This document shows positions 1-7,937 of a DNA stretch of 15,223 bases, one piece after another. Numbering within the stretch: the first letter of the stretch is position 1; each line of letters begins with the position of its first letter. Position numbers and translations under genes: made by a program. Below the pieces are notes generated by a model, which saw only the letters and a program-made list of their open reading frames with translations, was not told where the DNA came from and ran no database searches. The stretch comes from CAZDUZ01 sp964508755 (GTDB lineage Bacteria > Patescibacteriota > Dojkabacteria > SC72 > JAFGCJ01), in the NCBI GenBank assembly GCA_964508755.1, contig CAZDUZ010000025.1, positions 1 through 15,223 on the forward strand, in the 5' to 3' direction.

Positions 1-1544
1 GTATCTTTAAATTGTATAGTGAAGGTATATGCGGCTTGTGTAGCTGATATCACCCGACGAGTAACATTAACCACCCGGTAATCGGGATGATCAGGTTTTG
101 CAAAACAGGTATGACATTGGGCTTGTACACCGGGTTCATATCTTAGTTCGCAATTTGGTTCATCATACTGGTATCTCGGATTTACAGGATTAAATGGATT
201 CGTTACGAAGTTTCTCCGGCAGTTACAACTTTCAGGACTCGTTAGATTACTCTCTGAATCCCACATGCATTCACCTCCGCATGCTCCCTGTACAGAATTG
301 CAAAAATTTGGCTGACATTGGCTATCAATAACTTCAGTACTTACTGCTTTTTCAAACCCTTGTGAAAGGAGAGTCGTATCAAGTTGAATGGATACGTAGC
401 TGGTAAGCTCATTTTTACACAAATAGTCGGAATTCATACCGGGTCGTGCAATATCCAACCATATACTGTCCACATCCGCCCATCCATCTAAGTCAGAAAC
501 AACAACTTCAAGATCGATAGGATTATTTACCTCTGGTGATACTCCATAACGACCAGTCCACCGTGAAGCAGTTCCACCAAGGGTTGGAGGAAGCATACAC
601 TTTACCTTTTCATTAAGAAGTACCTGAATATCATTCACCACCGGTTTATGGGAGACTTTGAAGTAGCCGTGTACCTGAGAGCAGGGACCCTCACCATTAA
701 AAGGATCACTATCGCCTGCACACCAATTCCGATCCACACATCGCATAACACTCGCATCCATTCCGCTCACATGATAAGTACGACCTTCAAATATTGAAGC
801 GGTTACTTCCACTTGACGGTTAGAATTCCAGCCGTCATACCCAAAAATTGGACCTACACCTACCGTTTCAAGAGCAAGATCATACAACATCCCTCTCGAC
901 TCACTTGGTGCTGCAACATCTTTCATCGCTACAAATGCTCCTCCTCCGGGTCGGGGAGGGTAGACTTCGGTTGGATTATTCGGATCGGTAGATAATCTCA
1001 CACAAGAATCCGGAAAACCGCTAAAACAATACAACATATATTCAGAGAGAGCAGGTTGCGATGTGGGTTCCGTTCTATGGCATGTCCGAGAGTTATCACA
1101 TCGGGAGCAATCGGGGCGAGAGCCGCCGCAGGATTCAGATTTTATACATTCAGATCTCCAACCCGCAGGTACACCGTCACTATACCCTGAAGGACAACTT
1201 GGTGGATTACACTTACTTCCATCGCTTGGACATTCGTCAGGACAATTTTTTATACAACAAGCGGTATTGCTACATGGTACATTACAGTCACAAGAACACC
1301 TCCCACAAGCACTTCCACCTGACCGATATCCTGATGCGCATGTTGCGGAACACGTTCCTGTAGCACCACAAGAACCCCCATTACATGTCACGCCCTCCGG
1401 CATGGTTCCACAACCGGTACACGTAGCCCCCGAAACAGGAGTTGAACCATTAATAAAAACAATAAATGCAAAACCAATAATCAAGAGACCCACGGAAGCA
1501 ACGGTAGAAAAAGTTCTTTTGAACGAGTGCTTGGTAGTAATCAT
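1..1544 (-). CDS. Cysteine-rich secreted/surface protein, partial (C-terminus beyond window)
   Basis: A reading frame with no stop runs from an ATG at 1544 to the left edge of the window (514 complete codons). It starts with a basic stretch followed by a hydrophobic segment (about residues 14-32) and a small-residue region ending VSGA near residue 40, which fits a signal peptide or membrane anchor. Residues 42-155 hold 22 cysteines, including CxC, CxxC and CC pairs. The pattern C-x3/4-C-x-SGY occurs twice (near residues 65-73 and 112-121), like small disulfide modules of the EGF/TNFR kind, but I cannot name the fold. Farther on, a segment containing DLEVVVSDLDGW and SIWLDI (roughly residues 330-360) resembles an Ig-like beta-sandwich. 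A second cysteine cluster lies near residues 400-450. The ATG follows directly on the TAG of the upstream gene (TAGATG), so the two are probably translationally coupled. Being last in a pilus cluster, it could be an adhesin or pilus-associated surface protein; that is inference only. Confidence 0.85.
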   Translation of the reverse strand, partial: MITTKHSFKRTFSTVASVGLLIIGFAFIVFINGSTPVSGATCTGCGTMPEGVTCNGGSCGATGTCSATCASGYRSGGSACGRCSCDCNVPCSNTACCIKNCPDECPSDGSKCNPPSCPSGYSDGVPAGWRSECIKSESCGGSRPDCSRCDNSRTCHRTEPTSQPALSEYMLYCFSGFPDSCVRLSTDPNNPTEVYPPRPGGGAFVAMKDVAAPSESRGMLYDLALETVGVGPIFGYDGWNSNRQVEVTASIFEGRTYHVSGMDASVMRCVDRNWCAGDSDPFNGEGPCSQVHGYFKVSHKPVVNDIQVLLNEKVKCMLPPTLGGTASRWTGRYGVSPEVNNPIDLEVVVSDLDGWADVDSIWLDIARPGMNSDYLCKNELTSYVSIQLDTTLLSQGFEKAVSTEVIDSQCQPNFCNSVQGACGGECMWDSESNLTSPESCNCRRNFVTNPFNPVNPRYQYDEPNCELRYEPGVQAQCHTCFAKPDHPDYRVVNVTRRVISATQAAYTFTIQFKD

Positions 1545-3422
1545 CTACTCTTCAGTTAGAATTAGAACATACATCATACTTGCAATATCAGAGGAGATAC
1601 CAACAGATTCCCGTATGCATTCTCCGTCTGTACTGTACTTCACAAAGTAACCGCTATTACTTTTGCCGCATGCTTCAGAAAGATAATGCTGAGTAAACCA
1701 ATCGTTTTGCGCTTCTTTCCATGTGTAAGGGATACGTTCAGAATAAAATTCAGGGTTTGCACTATAGAAAAGAAGCAGGTCATCAAGGGTAGCACTGTAC
1801 TCTTCTCTTAAATCAAAAGACGCAAGTGAACGTGATCCTACAATATCAAACGAGGTGTATACGTAGTTCTCAGCTCCGGAAATATCCTCAATCTTTCTAA
1901 TAAGATCGCTCATCGTGCCAGACAACACTTGATCAGAAGAAAGACTTGCTTTCAATGACAAGGCTAGGGAGATATCTCTAAAGTTCTTTCTATTCATAAA
2001 TTGAAGTTCACCACCATTGAATTCATAGTTTTTTACAAAATCCCAGATTCCATCAAGCAAAGCTGCATTACCCATTTCCACCACACGTTCATCATTTGCA
2101 TAATATCCATAAATCAAATCATCGATTGCTTTATTTAACAGTCCGGGTTGCATTGAATTCTCCTGTGCATACGTTGAAGCTTCAAATCCAGTAAGGTCAT
2201 CCACGACACGATTTGCCAATAACGAAAAATCCTGCTCAGAAACTCGCTTTACTCCAGATAAGTTCTCGCCATCTGAAAAGTAGCTTTCTGCACGATCAAA
2301 ACAAATTTTCTCAGCAACATCTATAAAAGTCCCTTCTGGATATCCTGTTGAACGAGCGATATAAAGCGGTGCACAAACTGGTTCTGTGCCCCACAACTGA
2401 CTTGGATTTACTTTGTTGAAAACTCCATCAGTACTAGTAGCAAAACCATAGAAGGATCTGTTTGATTTCGCTCCGTAGGAATAACTTAAAAGTTCAAGCA
2501 TTGGGGCATCGTCAATTTCTACACCCTGTTCTTGTAATAGAGCTGCATAGAGAGGGAAATAAAAATAATTCAATCCAACTCCAAATTCATTTCTACTTTC
2601 ACAATAATCTTTGCAGGTATAACAGTCATACCAACCAACGGTCATTAATCGTTCAGAAGTATTTTCTGAAACATGAGAAGCAGAGCCATCTCGTAATTCT
2701 TCATTCATTACAATAGAAAGGAGGGACGAATACAATTTCTTACCAGTTACCAAAAGATTTTCCCCATTTATTGACTGAGCACAAGCTTCCTCGATTTCAG
2801 AATACGTGCGAGTGGAAACGTTAACATCTGTATTACCAATCCCTTCAACATAGACACGCTTATCCGACAGACTAGAAACCAAAGTACTCACAAACAGCTT
2901 CACTTTTTCAAAAGGGGAAAGATTATCAAGCGAATAGCGAATTACAATTTGAGTTAGTTCGTTATATCTTGTCTCTTCGGTTCTGTTGGCAAGTGCCTCA
3001 ATCGTATCTTTGCATGCATCTGTGCAAGATCCACGATCGATAGGGAAGGAATACTGAAATTTTTTATCCTTGACTTGACGATTTTCGAAGAAATGCTCGA
3101 ATGAAAGGGTATATACTTTTTCTGTGGATGATACGCTGTCGAGTCTTCCCGATACGGTCATTTCAACTTCACCATTATTTCCACCTTTACTTTTCGTCAC
3201 ACCGGTTTGAAGTTCATTGACATACGCTTCAAGTTCAGGATTAAAAACAAAATCACAATTTTCTCTGCACCGGTTGGTCAGTATGAAAGAAAGTGCGACA
3301 ATGACAAAGATCACCGCTACAATCACAGTGAGCGGTGCGTATCTGCCTTTCAATACAGGTAAGGAAGGTTCCTTTTCTTTTTTCCCAGAATTGTGGGAGG
3401 TTTCCACCAGTACTACTTGCAA
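1545..3422 (-). CDS. Single-pass membrane protein of unknown function, large extracytoplasmic domain
   Basis: I do not recognise the family. The product is 625 residues: a short basic N-terminus, one membrane segment at about residues 29-49, then a soluble, probably mostly helical domain of some 570 residues. Cysteines occur in spaced pairs (52/56, 133/137, 214, 267/270/274 and several later), which suggests disulfides outside the membrane. The start is uncertain. The frame begins after TAA, and the earliest candidate is a TTG at 3422; a GTG at 3407 is another. No Shine-Dalgarno site is visible. An ATG at about 3452 in another frame opens a 13-codon frame that ends where this one begins; one extra T in the T-run near 3427 would join them, so a frameshift is possible. 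It sits 56 bases after the receiver gene and abuts the cysteine-rich gene, so it is probably part of the pilus transcript. A pilus-linked surface or anchoring role is only a guess. Confidence 0.85.
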   Translation of the reverse strand: MQVVLVETSHNSGKKEKEPSLPVLKGRYAPLTVIVAVIFVIVALSFILTNRCRENCDFVFNPELEAYVNELQTGVTKSKGGNNGEVEMTVSGRLDSVSSTEKVYTLSFEHFFENRQVKDKKFQYSFPIDRGSCTDACKDTIEALANRTEETRYNELTQIVIRYSLDNLSPFEKVKLFVSTLVSSLSDKRVYVEGIGNTDVNVSTRTYSEIEEACAQSINGENLLVTGKKLYSSLLSIVMNEELRDGSASHVSENTSERLMTVGWYDCYTCKDYCESRNEFGVGLNYFYFPLYAALLQEQGVEIDDAPMLELLSYSYGAKSNRSFYGFATSTDGVFNKVNPSQLWGTEPVCAPLYIARSTGYPEGTFIDVAEKICFDRAESYFSDGENLSGVKRVSEQDFSLLANRVVDDLTGFEASTYAQENSMQPGLLNKAIDDLIYGYYANDERVVEMGNAALLDGIWDFVKNYEFNGGELQFMNRKNFRDISLALSLKASLSSDQVLSGTMSDLIRKIEDISGAENYVYTSFDIVGSRSLASFDLREEYSATLDDLLLFYSANPEFYSERIPYTWKEAQNDWFTQHYLSEACGKSNSGYFVKYSTDGECIRESVGISSDIASMMYVLILTEE

Positions 3423-3478
3423 GAAAAATTATCAAAAGGTGCTTTTCTATTCATACTGACTTACATCGTTGATGTCGG

Positions 3479-3880
3479 TTATTGATTTGCAATACCGATC
3501 ATCGCACTGATTTCGGATGTAACCTGAGCAGGATCAACTTCAGTTTTAATGAAGTATCCGTTTGCACCTCGCTCAAAAGCTTCTTTAATGACACTTTCGC
3601 TCGCAAGTGCCGTAAGCGCCATTACAGGCATATTTCCATACTTTTCGGCATTGTTTCTAATAGTCTTAAGCACTTCCAGACCATCCATTCCGGGCATCAT
3701 AAGATCTAGCAATACAATATCAACTTCACCTTTCTTTTGAGCGAGAATTTCCAATGCCTTATATCCATCGGGCGCAGTTACCGTCACGAAACGGTCATCA
3801 CCTTCGACAATTTCAGCATAGGACTCGACCAACGCAGGCTCATCGTCAACAATTAACACTTGATACTTACCATCTTTCAT
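3479..3880 (-). CDS. Stand-alone response regulator receiver protein (CheY-like)
   Basis: This is a single receiver domain of 133 residues with no output domain. The hallmarks are all present: acidic pair D12/D13 in VDDEP, phospho-acceptor D59 in VLLDLMMPGMDG, the conserved Thr90 in ALTAL, the switch aromatic Y109 and Lys112 in GYFIK. Such proteins act by phosphorylation-dependent binding to a partner, as CheY does at the flagellar motor or PilG/PilH in twitching motility. No histidine kinase or chemoreceptor is in the window, so the phosphodonor must be encoded elsewhere. Its place among pilin genes (41 bases after the PilX-like gene, 56 before the 625-residue protein) suggests that it modulates pilus assembly or retraction; that link is inference. 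The ATG at 3880 lacks a Shine-Dalgarno site and is preceded by a pyrimidine-rich run. Confidence 0.95.
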   Translation of the reverse strand: MKDGKYQVLIVDDEPALVESYAEIVEGDDRFVTVTAPDGYKALEILAQKKGEVDIVLLDLMMPGMDGLEVLKTIRNNAEKYGNMPVMALTALASESVIKEAFERGANGYFIKTEVDPAQVTSEISAMIGIANQ

Positions 3881-3921
3881 ATTTGAAAAAGAAAAAAGTT
3901 AATCTTATCCAGCAATTACGC

Positions 3922-4830
3922 TTAATTCGGAGAACGCTCATCAATTTCCGTTGTTCCATCAAATAGAGCGTAATCAAATGCTGCAGGCACAAAACTGTAA
4001 AGCGGAACTATTCTTACAAACTCCCGATAGGTACTTGCGACATAACATGAACCTCGAACACCCATCTGTTGAGTAGGAATACCTTTAAGCGTCAGTTTTG
4101 CATCTCCATCAATTGCTCTAATTCTAAGATATTGATTTGCACCCGTTGTAGCCGGAAAGGAAATTGGATAATCAGTATTTGAAATCACCGTATCAATTGG
4201 CCAACCACTCACACCACTCATCTTATAGGCGCTTGCTCCATCAACAATCCATTCGCCAGTAGGAGTACCGTTGGAGTAATAACTAAATAACAGTCGACTG
4301 CCGCTCTGCCACCTCAAAATGAGAGCTTTATCAGAATCACCTGTCAGATTAACTTCATACACAGAATCTTTCTTAATGAGTAAGTCGTTCACCCCATCTT
4401 CTGCGCGTATTTGAATCTCGAATGTTCCTGGATCACACTGTGTTTCTGAGTCTCCACTCTCCGCTTCCCATTCTATTAATCCATTACCAGAATTAGAAAA
4501 GATATTCTCATCTTTAAGAACACAAATTGGCCAACCGTCATCATTGGTAAACATAAAAGGACTTCCTGCACCACAAAGAGATGTTGACTTAAATGTTCCA
4601 TCAGTATCAATTAACTTATCCCAAACCGATTTACCCGTAATTGCATCTATCACTGAAATAACTTGATTAGCCGCTGTATCAGAAGCCCGTTCCTGTCCTG
4701 AGCGTCTAATTTCCTGAATAGTTCGCATAGCAATTGCAAATGCAACGGTCGCACCAATAATAAGCACTAACAAAATGAGTACGAGTGCCTGTCCATCATG
4801 GTCCTTTTTTAGAAATTTCTGAATCATCAT
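3922..4830 (-). CDS. PilX/GspK-like minor pilin
   Basis: The 302-residue product has a short charged leader, DGQAL at residues 12-16, a hydrophobic helix at about 15-35 and then an amphipathic basic stretch (RTIQEIRRSGQER). This is the layout of PilX-type N-termini. If prepilin peptidase cuts after G13, the +5 residue is Leu18 and not the usual Glu. GspK/PilX-type minor pseudopilins are the members known to lack Glu5 and to sit at the filament tip, so a tip position is reasonable. The rest (residues 40-302) looks like a secreted beta-rich domain that I cannot name. It comes directly after the other minor pilin genes, 55 bases from the PilW-like gene, and completes a set of four. Two ATGs in a row (4830 and 4827) are possible starts; the AAAGGG at 4837-4842 supports the first or second. 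Confidence 0.8.
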   Translation of the reverse strand: MMIQKFLKKDHDGQALVLILLVLIIGATVAFAIAMRTIQEIRRSGQERASDTAANQVISVIDAITGKSVWDKLIDTDGTFKSTSLCGAGSPFMFTNDDGWPICVLKDENIFSNSGNGLIEWEAESGDSETQCDPGTFEIQIRAEDGVNDLLIKKDSVYEVNLTGDSDKALILRWQSGSRLLFSYYSNGTPTGEWIVDGASAYKMSGVSGWPIDTVISNTDYPISFPATTGANQYLRIRAIDGDAKLTLKGIPTQQMGVRGSCYVASTYREFVRIVPLYSFVPAAFDYALFDGTTEIDERSPN

Positions 4831-4836
4831 AATATA

Positions 4837-4842
4837 CCCTTT
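4837..4842 (-). promoter_or_regulatory. Shine-Dalgarno site of the PilX-like gene
   Basis: On the minus strand AAAGGG lies 6 bases before the ATG at 4830. It is one of only two recognisable Shine-Dalgarno-like sites in the window (the other precedes gyrB), and it fits this gene having a 55-base gap from its upstream neighbour instead of direct coupling. Confidence 0.5.
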
Positions 4843-4885
4843 ACAGATTACGTTAACACCAATTCGGTGTCAAGCAAAAAACAAT

Positions 4886-5608
4886 TTATAACTCCCGAGG
4901 TTGACGAAGAATTGATACTTCCTTCACGACACAATCTACGACAGGTTCTCCTGGATTTTTTTCTTGTGCTGAATCAGCAACAAGTGTTAATACAACGGTA
5001 ATTAACCGTGTGGCAGGATCTGTTGAAACATCTACATCGTACCCCGAGGCTACACTCGCTGTTAATCCACAACCCGTAGGAACAGCCTCTGATGGATTTA
5101 TACGAAGCGCAGCTTCGGAAGGTGACATCAGATTAACATCGTGAGTAGAACCAGAAATGTTCCATCGCGCTTTAAGCACCGGTTTGCAATGTGCTTGCAC
5201 ATTATCGCTCGGATCTTGATCTACATAGAACGTTACCGTATCAACCCCACCTTCGAGAATCATCTCTGTCGCTTCATGAAAGGGGTACGAGGGATCCTTG
5301 AAATCCGACACACATTCATTTCCAACCTCGGGATTATCTACAATCGTAACCCATTCAGAACTCCGTGCTGTTCGCTTAAACACTTCAGTTGCGAATTCGA
5401 CATTTTGGCGCATTTTAATACGAACATCCGTCGTATACGAAACTCGGATAATTGATATCATAATTACATTCACGACTAACACAATCCCGCCCATGATAAT
5501 GATCGTCACGAGGACTTCTATAAAGGTGTAGCCACCATCTTGCGCTTGATCCAACCGATCTCTCTTTTGAATTATTCCGTTTCGTTGCTTTTCCATATTT
5601 ACCGACAT
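4886..5608 (-). CDS. PilW/GspJ-like minor pilin (prepilin)
   Basis: The 240-residue product carries a canonical type III (prepilin) signal: a charged leader ending G26, then Y27-T-F-I-E31 with Glu at +5, followed by a hydrophobic helix to about residue 55. The periplasmic/extracellular part has few cysteines and looks like a pilin-type beta domain. Position after the PilV-like gene and length point to the PilW/GspJ class, whose members help prime pilus assembly; the exact subclass is inferred from order and size, not from a diagnostic motif. The start ATG directly follows the stop of the preceding gene (TAAATG), so translation is probably coupled. An alternative ATG lies at codon 5. Confidence 0.85.
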   Translation of the reverse strand: MSVNMEKQRNGIIQKRDRLDQAQDGGYTFIEVLVTIIIMGGIVLVVNVIMISIIRVSYTTDVRIKMRQNVEFATEVFKRTARSSEWVTIVDNPEVGNECVSDFKDPSYPFHEATEMILEGGVDTVTFYVDQDPSDNVQAHCKPVLKARWNISGSTHDVNLMSPSEAALRINPSEAVPTGCGLTASVASGYDVDVSTDPATRLITVVLTLVADSAQEKNPGEPVVDCVVKEVSILRQPREL

Positions 5609-6229
5609 TTACTTAGAAATATAACCTTCCAGTGTAGTTTCTGAAACAAAGTTTCTTGCATACGACCCTCCCGACTCATTCGCTATCATTCCGACTTTGA
5701 CTTTCACCCGTACCAGATTACATTCTTGGTTTATTGTACCAATTGGATAGAATGAAAGCTCTCTGTATAAAATTGGATTTCCCCCCGAAGGAAGCGACAG
5801 CCGTTCGCAAAGACTTCCATCTTTCGAGCACATCTCATTTTCGTCTGTAATTCTTACAATGGGAGGGGTTCCATCAGTAGTTGGCAGGATTGTAAATTCA
5901 TCTCCAGAGTCAAAATAGCCATAAGTAGTTCTCAACGGTGTAGCATTCTCATCACAGATACCCCGATGTACTCCTTCTCCAGAATCATAATAGTAAATCT
6001 GACTAAAATCGTTCTTCGCAATAATACGAAGACGTTCCATACCCTCAGTAGCATAATAGGTAAGTGCGTCCCGAATCTCGTTGTTCTTCGCTTCCCGAAT
6101 GACCGCTACCGCGACACCGATGAGAGCAACACAGGTAATACCGCCAAGAATAATTGCAATGAGGCTTTCTAAAAAACCTGCCCCTCTTTCGTCTTTCACC
6201 ATTGTTTGTAAGATAGTAGGCGTTCTCAT
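5609..6229 (-). CDS. PilV/GspI-like minor pilin (prepilin)
   Basis: The 206-residue product has a short leader ending in ERG (G16), then A17-G-F-L-E21 with Glu at +5, and a hydrophobic helix SLIAIILGGITCVALIGVAV. This is the usual prepilin peptidase substrate and class III signal. Its order between the FimT-like and PilW-like genes matches the fimT-pilV-pilW-pilX order common in type IV pilus minor pilin clusters, so PilV/GspI-like is the best assignment. Four cysteines occur in the C-terminal domain and may form disulfides. The ATG at 6229 is 6 bases after the stop of the upstream gene and has no Shine-Dalgarno site, which suggests re-initiation. Confidence 0.85.
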   Translation of the reverse strand: MRTPTILQTMVKDERGAGFLESLIAIILGGITCVALIGVAVAVIREAKNNEIRDALTYYATEGMERLRIIAKNDFSQIYYYDSGEGVHRGICDENATPLRTTYGYFDSGDEFTILPTTDGTPPIVRITDENEMCSKDGSLCERLSLPSGGNPILYRELSFYPIGTINQECNLVRVKVKVGMIANESGGSYARNFVSETTLEGYISK

Positions 6230-6235
6230 TGTTTT

Positions 6236-7015
6236 TTAATCACAAGGATTAGGTTTATCTGGATCATACCCTTCATACGTAATCTCCCCTGTCAGCTTTA
6301 TTGCTACCGAATTGTAACGGTCATTCATATAGTAAGCGATACGGACTCCTTCAAGATCGGGATGAGTACTACTTGTTATTTCGTTCCCTAAAGCATCATA
6401 AAAATGAGGTCGTCCATTCACCGCTTCAAATGAGATAAAATTTACTAAATTTCGATACTGTTCCTCATCTCTATCGGAATTCACAACACATGAGCCTAAA
6501 CGACCTCCTTGTATCTTAACGTCCCTCTTTCCCGGTAAAAAAGCCAGTCCGCTTGTCAGACAATCCGCTTGATAACTCTCACCTCCAGCAACAAACGAAA
6601 CAATCGAAGCGGGAACATAATCAGTATAGTTATATTCGCTTGAACACATTTTGAATAAGGTATACGTCTGCCCGTCACCGGGTATTCCATCATAATTTCT
6701 CAGATCCATCCCTAATCCATGCACCCAAAGCTCACCATGCGCTCTGTCCAAAAGCATTGCTGAACGCTGGGTATAAATGATATCTGCCCGAAATGCTTGA
6801 GAAGACTGGTACAGATACATGGTCGTTCGAAGTCCTAAGAAACCGGACCACGCTACAGCGGTTAATAACGCGATAACAATCATCACCACAAGAAGCTCAA
6901 AAAGGGTAAACCCTTCATGGGGACGAGAATCAGAAGAAAATTGAGTATGAAACCGTCCGAAGATTCGGAATTTGTCTTGAGACAACCACGTTCTATTGTG
7001 AGAGAGGGCAGTCAC
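6236..7015 (-). CDS. FimT/GspH-like pseudopilin
   Basis: The 259-residue product has HEG (G35) followed by F36-T-L-F-E40, with Glu at +5, and the hydrophobic run LLVVMIVIALLTAVAW, so it is a prepilin-type substrate of the pilD product next door. After the helix, the sequence QAFRADIIYTQRSAMLLDRAHG resembles the GspH/FimT pattern (region with QRSAM and so on). The leader is unusually long (35 residues; 6-15 is typical) and its start is a GTG at 7015; no in-frame ATG lies between it and the cleavage site, but a downstream TTG could be the real start. It begins 19 bases after the end of pilD. FimT/GspH proteins are minor subunits that help start filament assembly; some FimT proteins bind DNA in natural transformation, which cannot be judged here. 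Confidence 0.85.
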   Translation of the reverse strand: MTALSHNRTWLSQDKFRIFGRFHTQFSSDSRPHEGFTLFELLVVMIVIALLTAVAWSGFLGLRTTMYLYQSSQAFRADIIYTQRSAMLLDRAHGELWVHGLGMDLRNYDGIPGDGQTYTLFKMCSSEYNYTDYVPASIVSFVAGGESYQADCLTSGLAFLPGKRDVKIQGGRLGSCVVNSDRDEEQYRNLVNFISFEAVNGRPHFYDALGNEITSSTHPDLEGVRIAYYMNDRYNSVAIKLTGEITYEGYDPDKPNPCD

Positions 7016-7034
7016 CGTATTGAGACCAGACTAG

Positions 7035-7841
7035 TTAATAAAGAAACATTCGAGTGAACCATTCCATAATACCATGCCCCCATAACAATGCAACCCACGA
7101 ACCGATTGCAAGAAACGGCACAAAAGGCAGAGAAATATGACGTTTTCTCACCCTAATCCAGACAACAATTCCCATGAACGCACCGGTAAAGACAGCTGCC
7201 CAAAAAGCGACAAAAACAAGCGGCCATCCCAAAACGAACCCAAGAAAAACAGCCAGCTTCGCATCTCCCCAGCCAAACCCCTGCATGCCTTTTGAAACAC
7301 CCGGAAATACACCAATCATTGTTAATACATTAATTAACACGAAAATCCCCGCAAAGGACAAAACACCAATAATGCGAGAAACAAAAGAAACATCACCGGG
7401 AAAATCAGAGGCAAAGGGTAGTGATAGTAATACAACCCAAACAGCAAGAAGAATCAAGACAAGTCGGGTAGGGACAAGCCTGAAAAACACATCATACATG
7501 CTAAAGACGTACAGAGCCAACACAAATAGTAGGTACAGAGCAAGGAATTCTACCCGCATCTCCCAAAATTGTGTTCCATACCCGAAAGCTATTCCGAGGA
7601 GTAGTTCACTCAGAGGGTTGTAAAGAGGAATAGGCTTTCCACATCGTGAACAACGCCCTAAAAGTGCAACCCAACTCAAAATTGGGATGAGTTCCCACCA
7701 TCTCAGGACTTTTTTACAGGTATCGCACCGCGACCTATCAGAGAGAAGATTTTTTTTAAGAATCTTCCCTTTCCTCCCAGTTAAAACATTGAGGAAACTT
7801 GCAAGACAAGCTCCAAGAAAAAAAAGTGTCAGAAAAAGCAT
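7035..7841 (-). CDS. pilD: Prepilin peptidase / N-methyltransferase (PilD)
   Basis: This 268-residue polytopic membrane enzyme cleaves prepilin leaders and methylates the new N-terminus. The N-terminal domain starts with a hydrophobic ACLASFLNVL segment and holds the paired cysteines C39/C42 and C64/C67 of the cytoplasmic zinc-binding module (DTCKK and GRCSRCGKPI). The catalytic aspartates of the aspartic-protease part are D117 (MYDVFFRLVPTRL) and D193 in the GWGDAKL motif. The C-terminal LPFVPFLAIG is also typical of the family. Length is normal (about 250-290). Its substrates are encoded around it: the two pilins just upstream and four pseudopilins downstream. The ATG at 7841 has no Shine-Dalgarno site; the 96 bases before it hold no gene. 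Confidence 0.96.
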   Translation of the reverse strand: MLFLTLFFLGACLASFLNVLTGRKGKILKKNLLSDRSRCDTCKKVLRWWELIPILSWVALLGRCSRCGKPIPLYNPLSELLLGIAFGYGTQFWEMRVEFLALYLLFVLALYVFSMYDVFFRLVPTRLVLILLAVWVVLLSLPFASDFPGDVSFVSRIIGVLSFAGIFVLINVLTMIGVFPGVSKGMQGFGWGDAKLAVFLGFVLGWPLVFVAFWAAVFTGAFMGIVVWIRVRKRHISLPFVPFLAIGSWVALLWGHGIMEWFTRMFLY

Positions 7842-7937
7842 GGCAACAGTATAGCAAGAATGAGAAAGGTGAGGAATATCCTTGAATTGGTGGAGCAGCG
7901 GGTAATAAACTCTGTGTCTTCAACTTTAATACATTTC

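Noticed and set aside
1063..1650. Plus-strand open frame of 195 codons
   Set aside because: It is a shadow of the cysteine-rich gene on the minus strand, whose frame is open for over 500 codons and has a signal peptide.
4856..4870. Inverted repeat acacc-aattc-ggtgt between the PilW-like and PilX-like genes as a terminator
   Set aside because: The stem is only 5 bp and no T-run follows on the minus strand; it lies inside a likely operon.
7174..7623. Plus-strand open frame of 149 codons
   Set aside because: It is antisense to pilD and rich in T/K/N/R as expected from the complement of a membrane protein gene.
7848..7853. TATACT on the minus strand just before pilD, as a -10 box
   Set aside because: It lies only 6 bases from the ATG and has no convincing -35 hexamer, so it would need a leaderless transcript; not enough to call a promoter.
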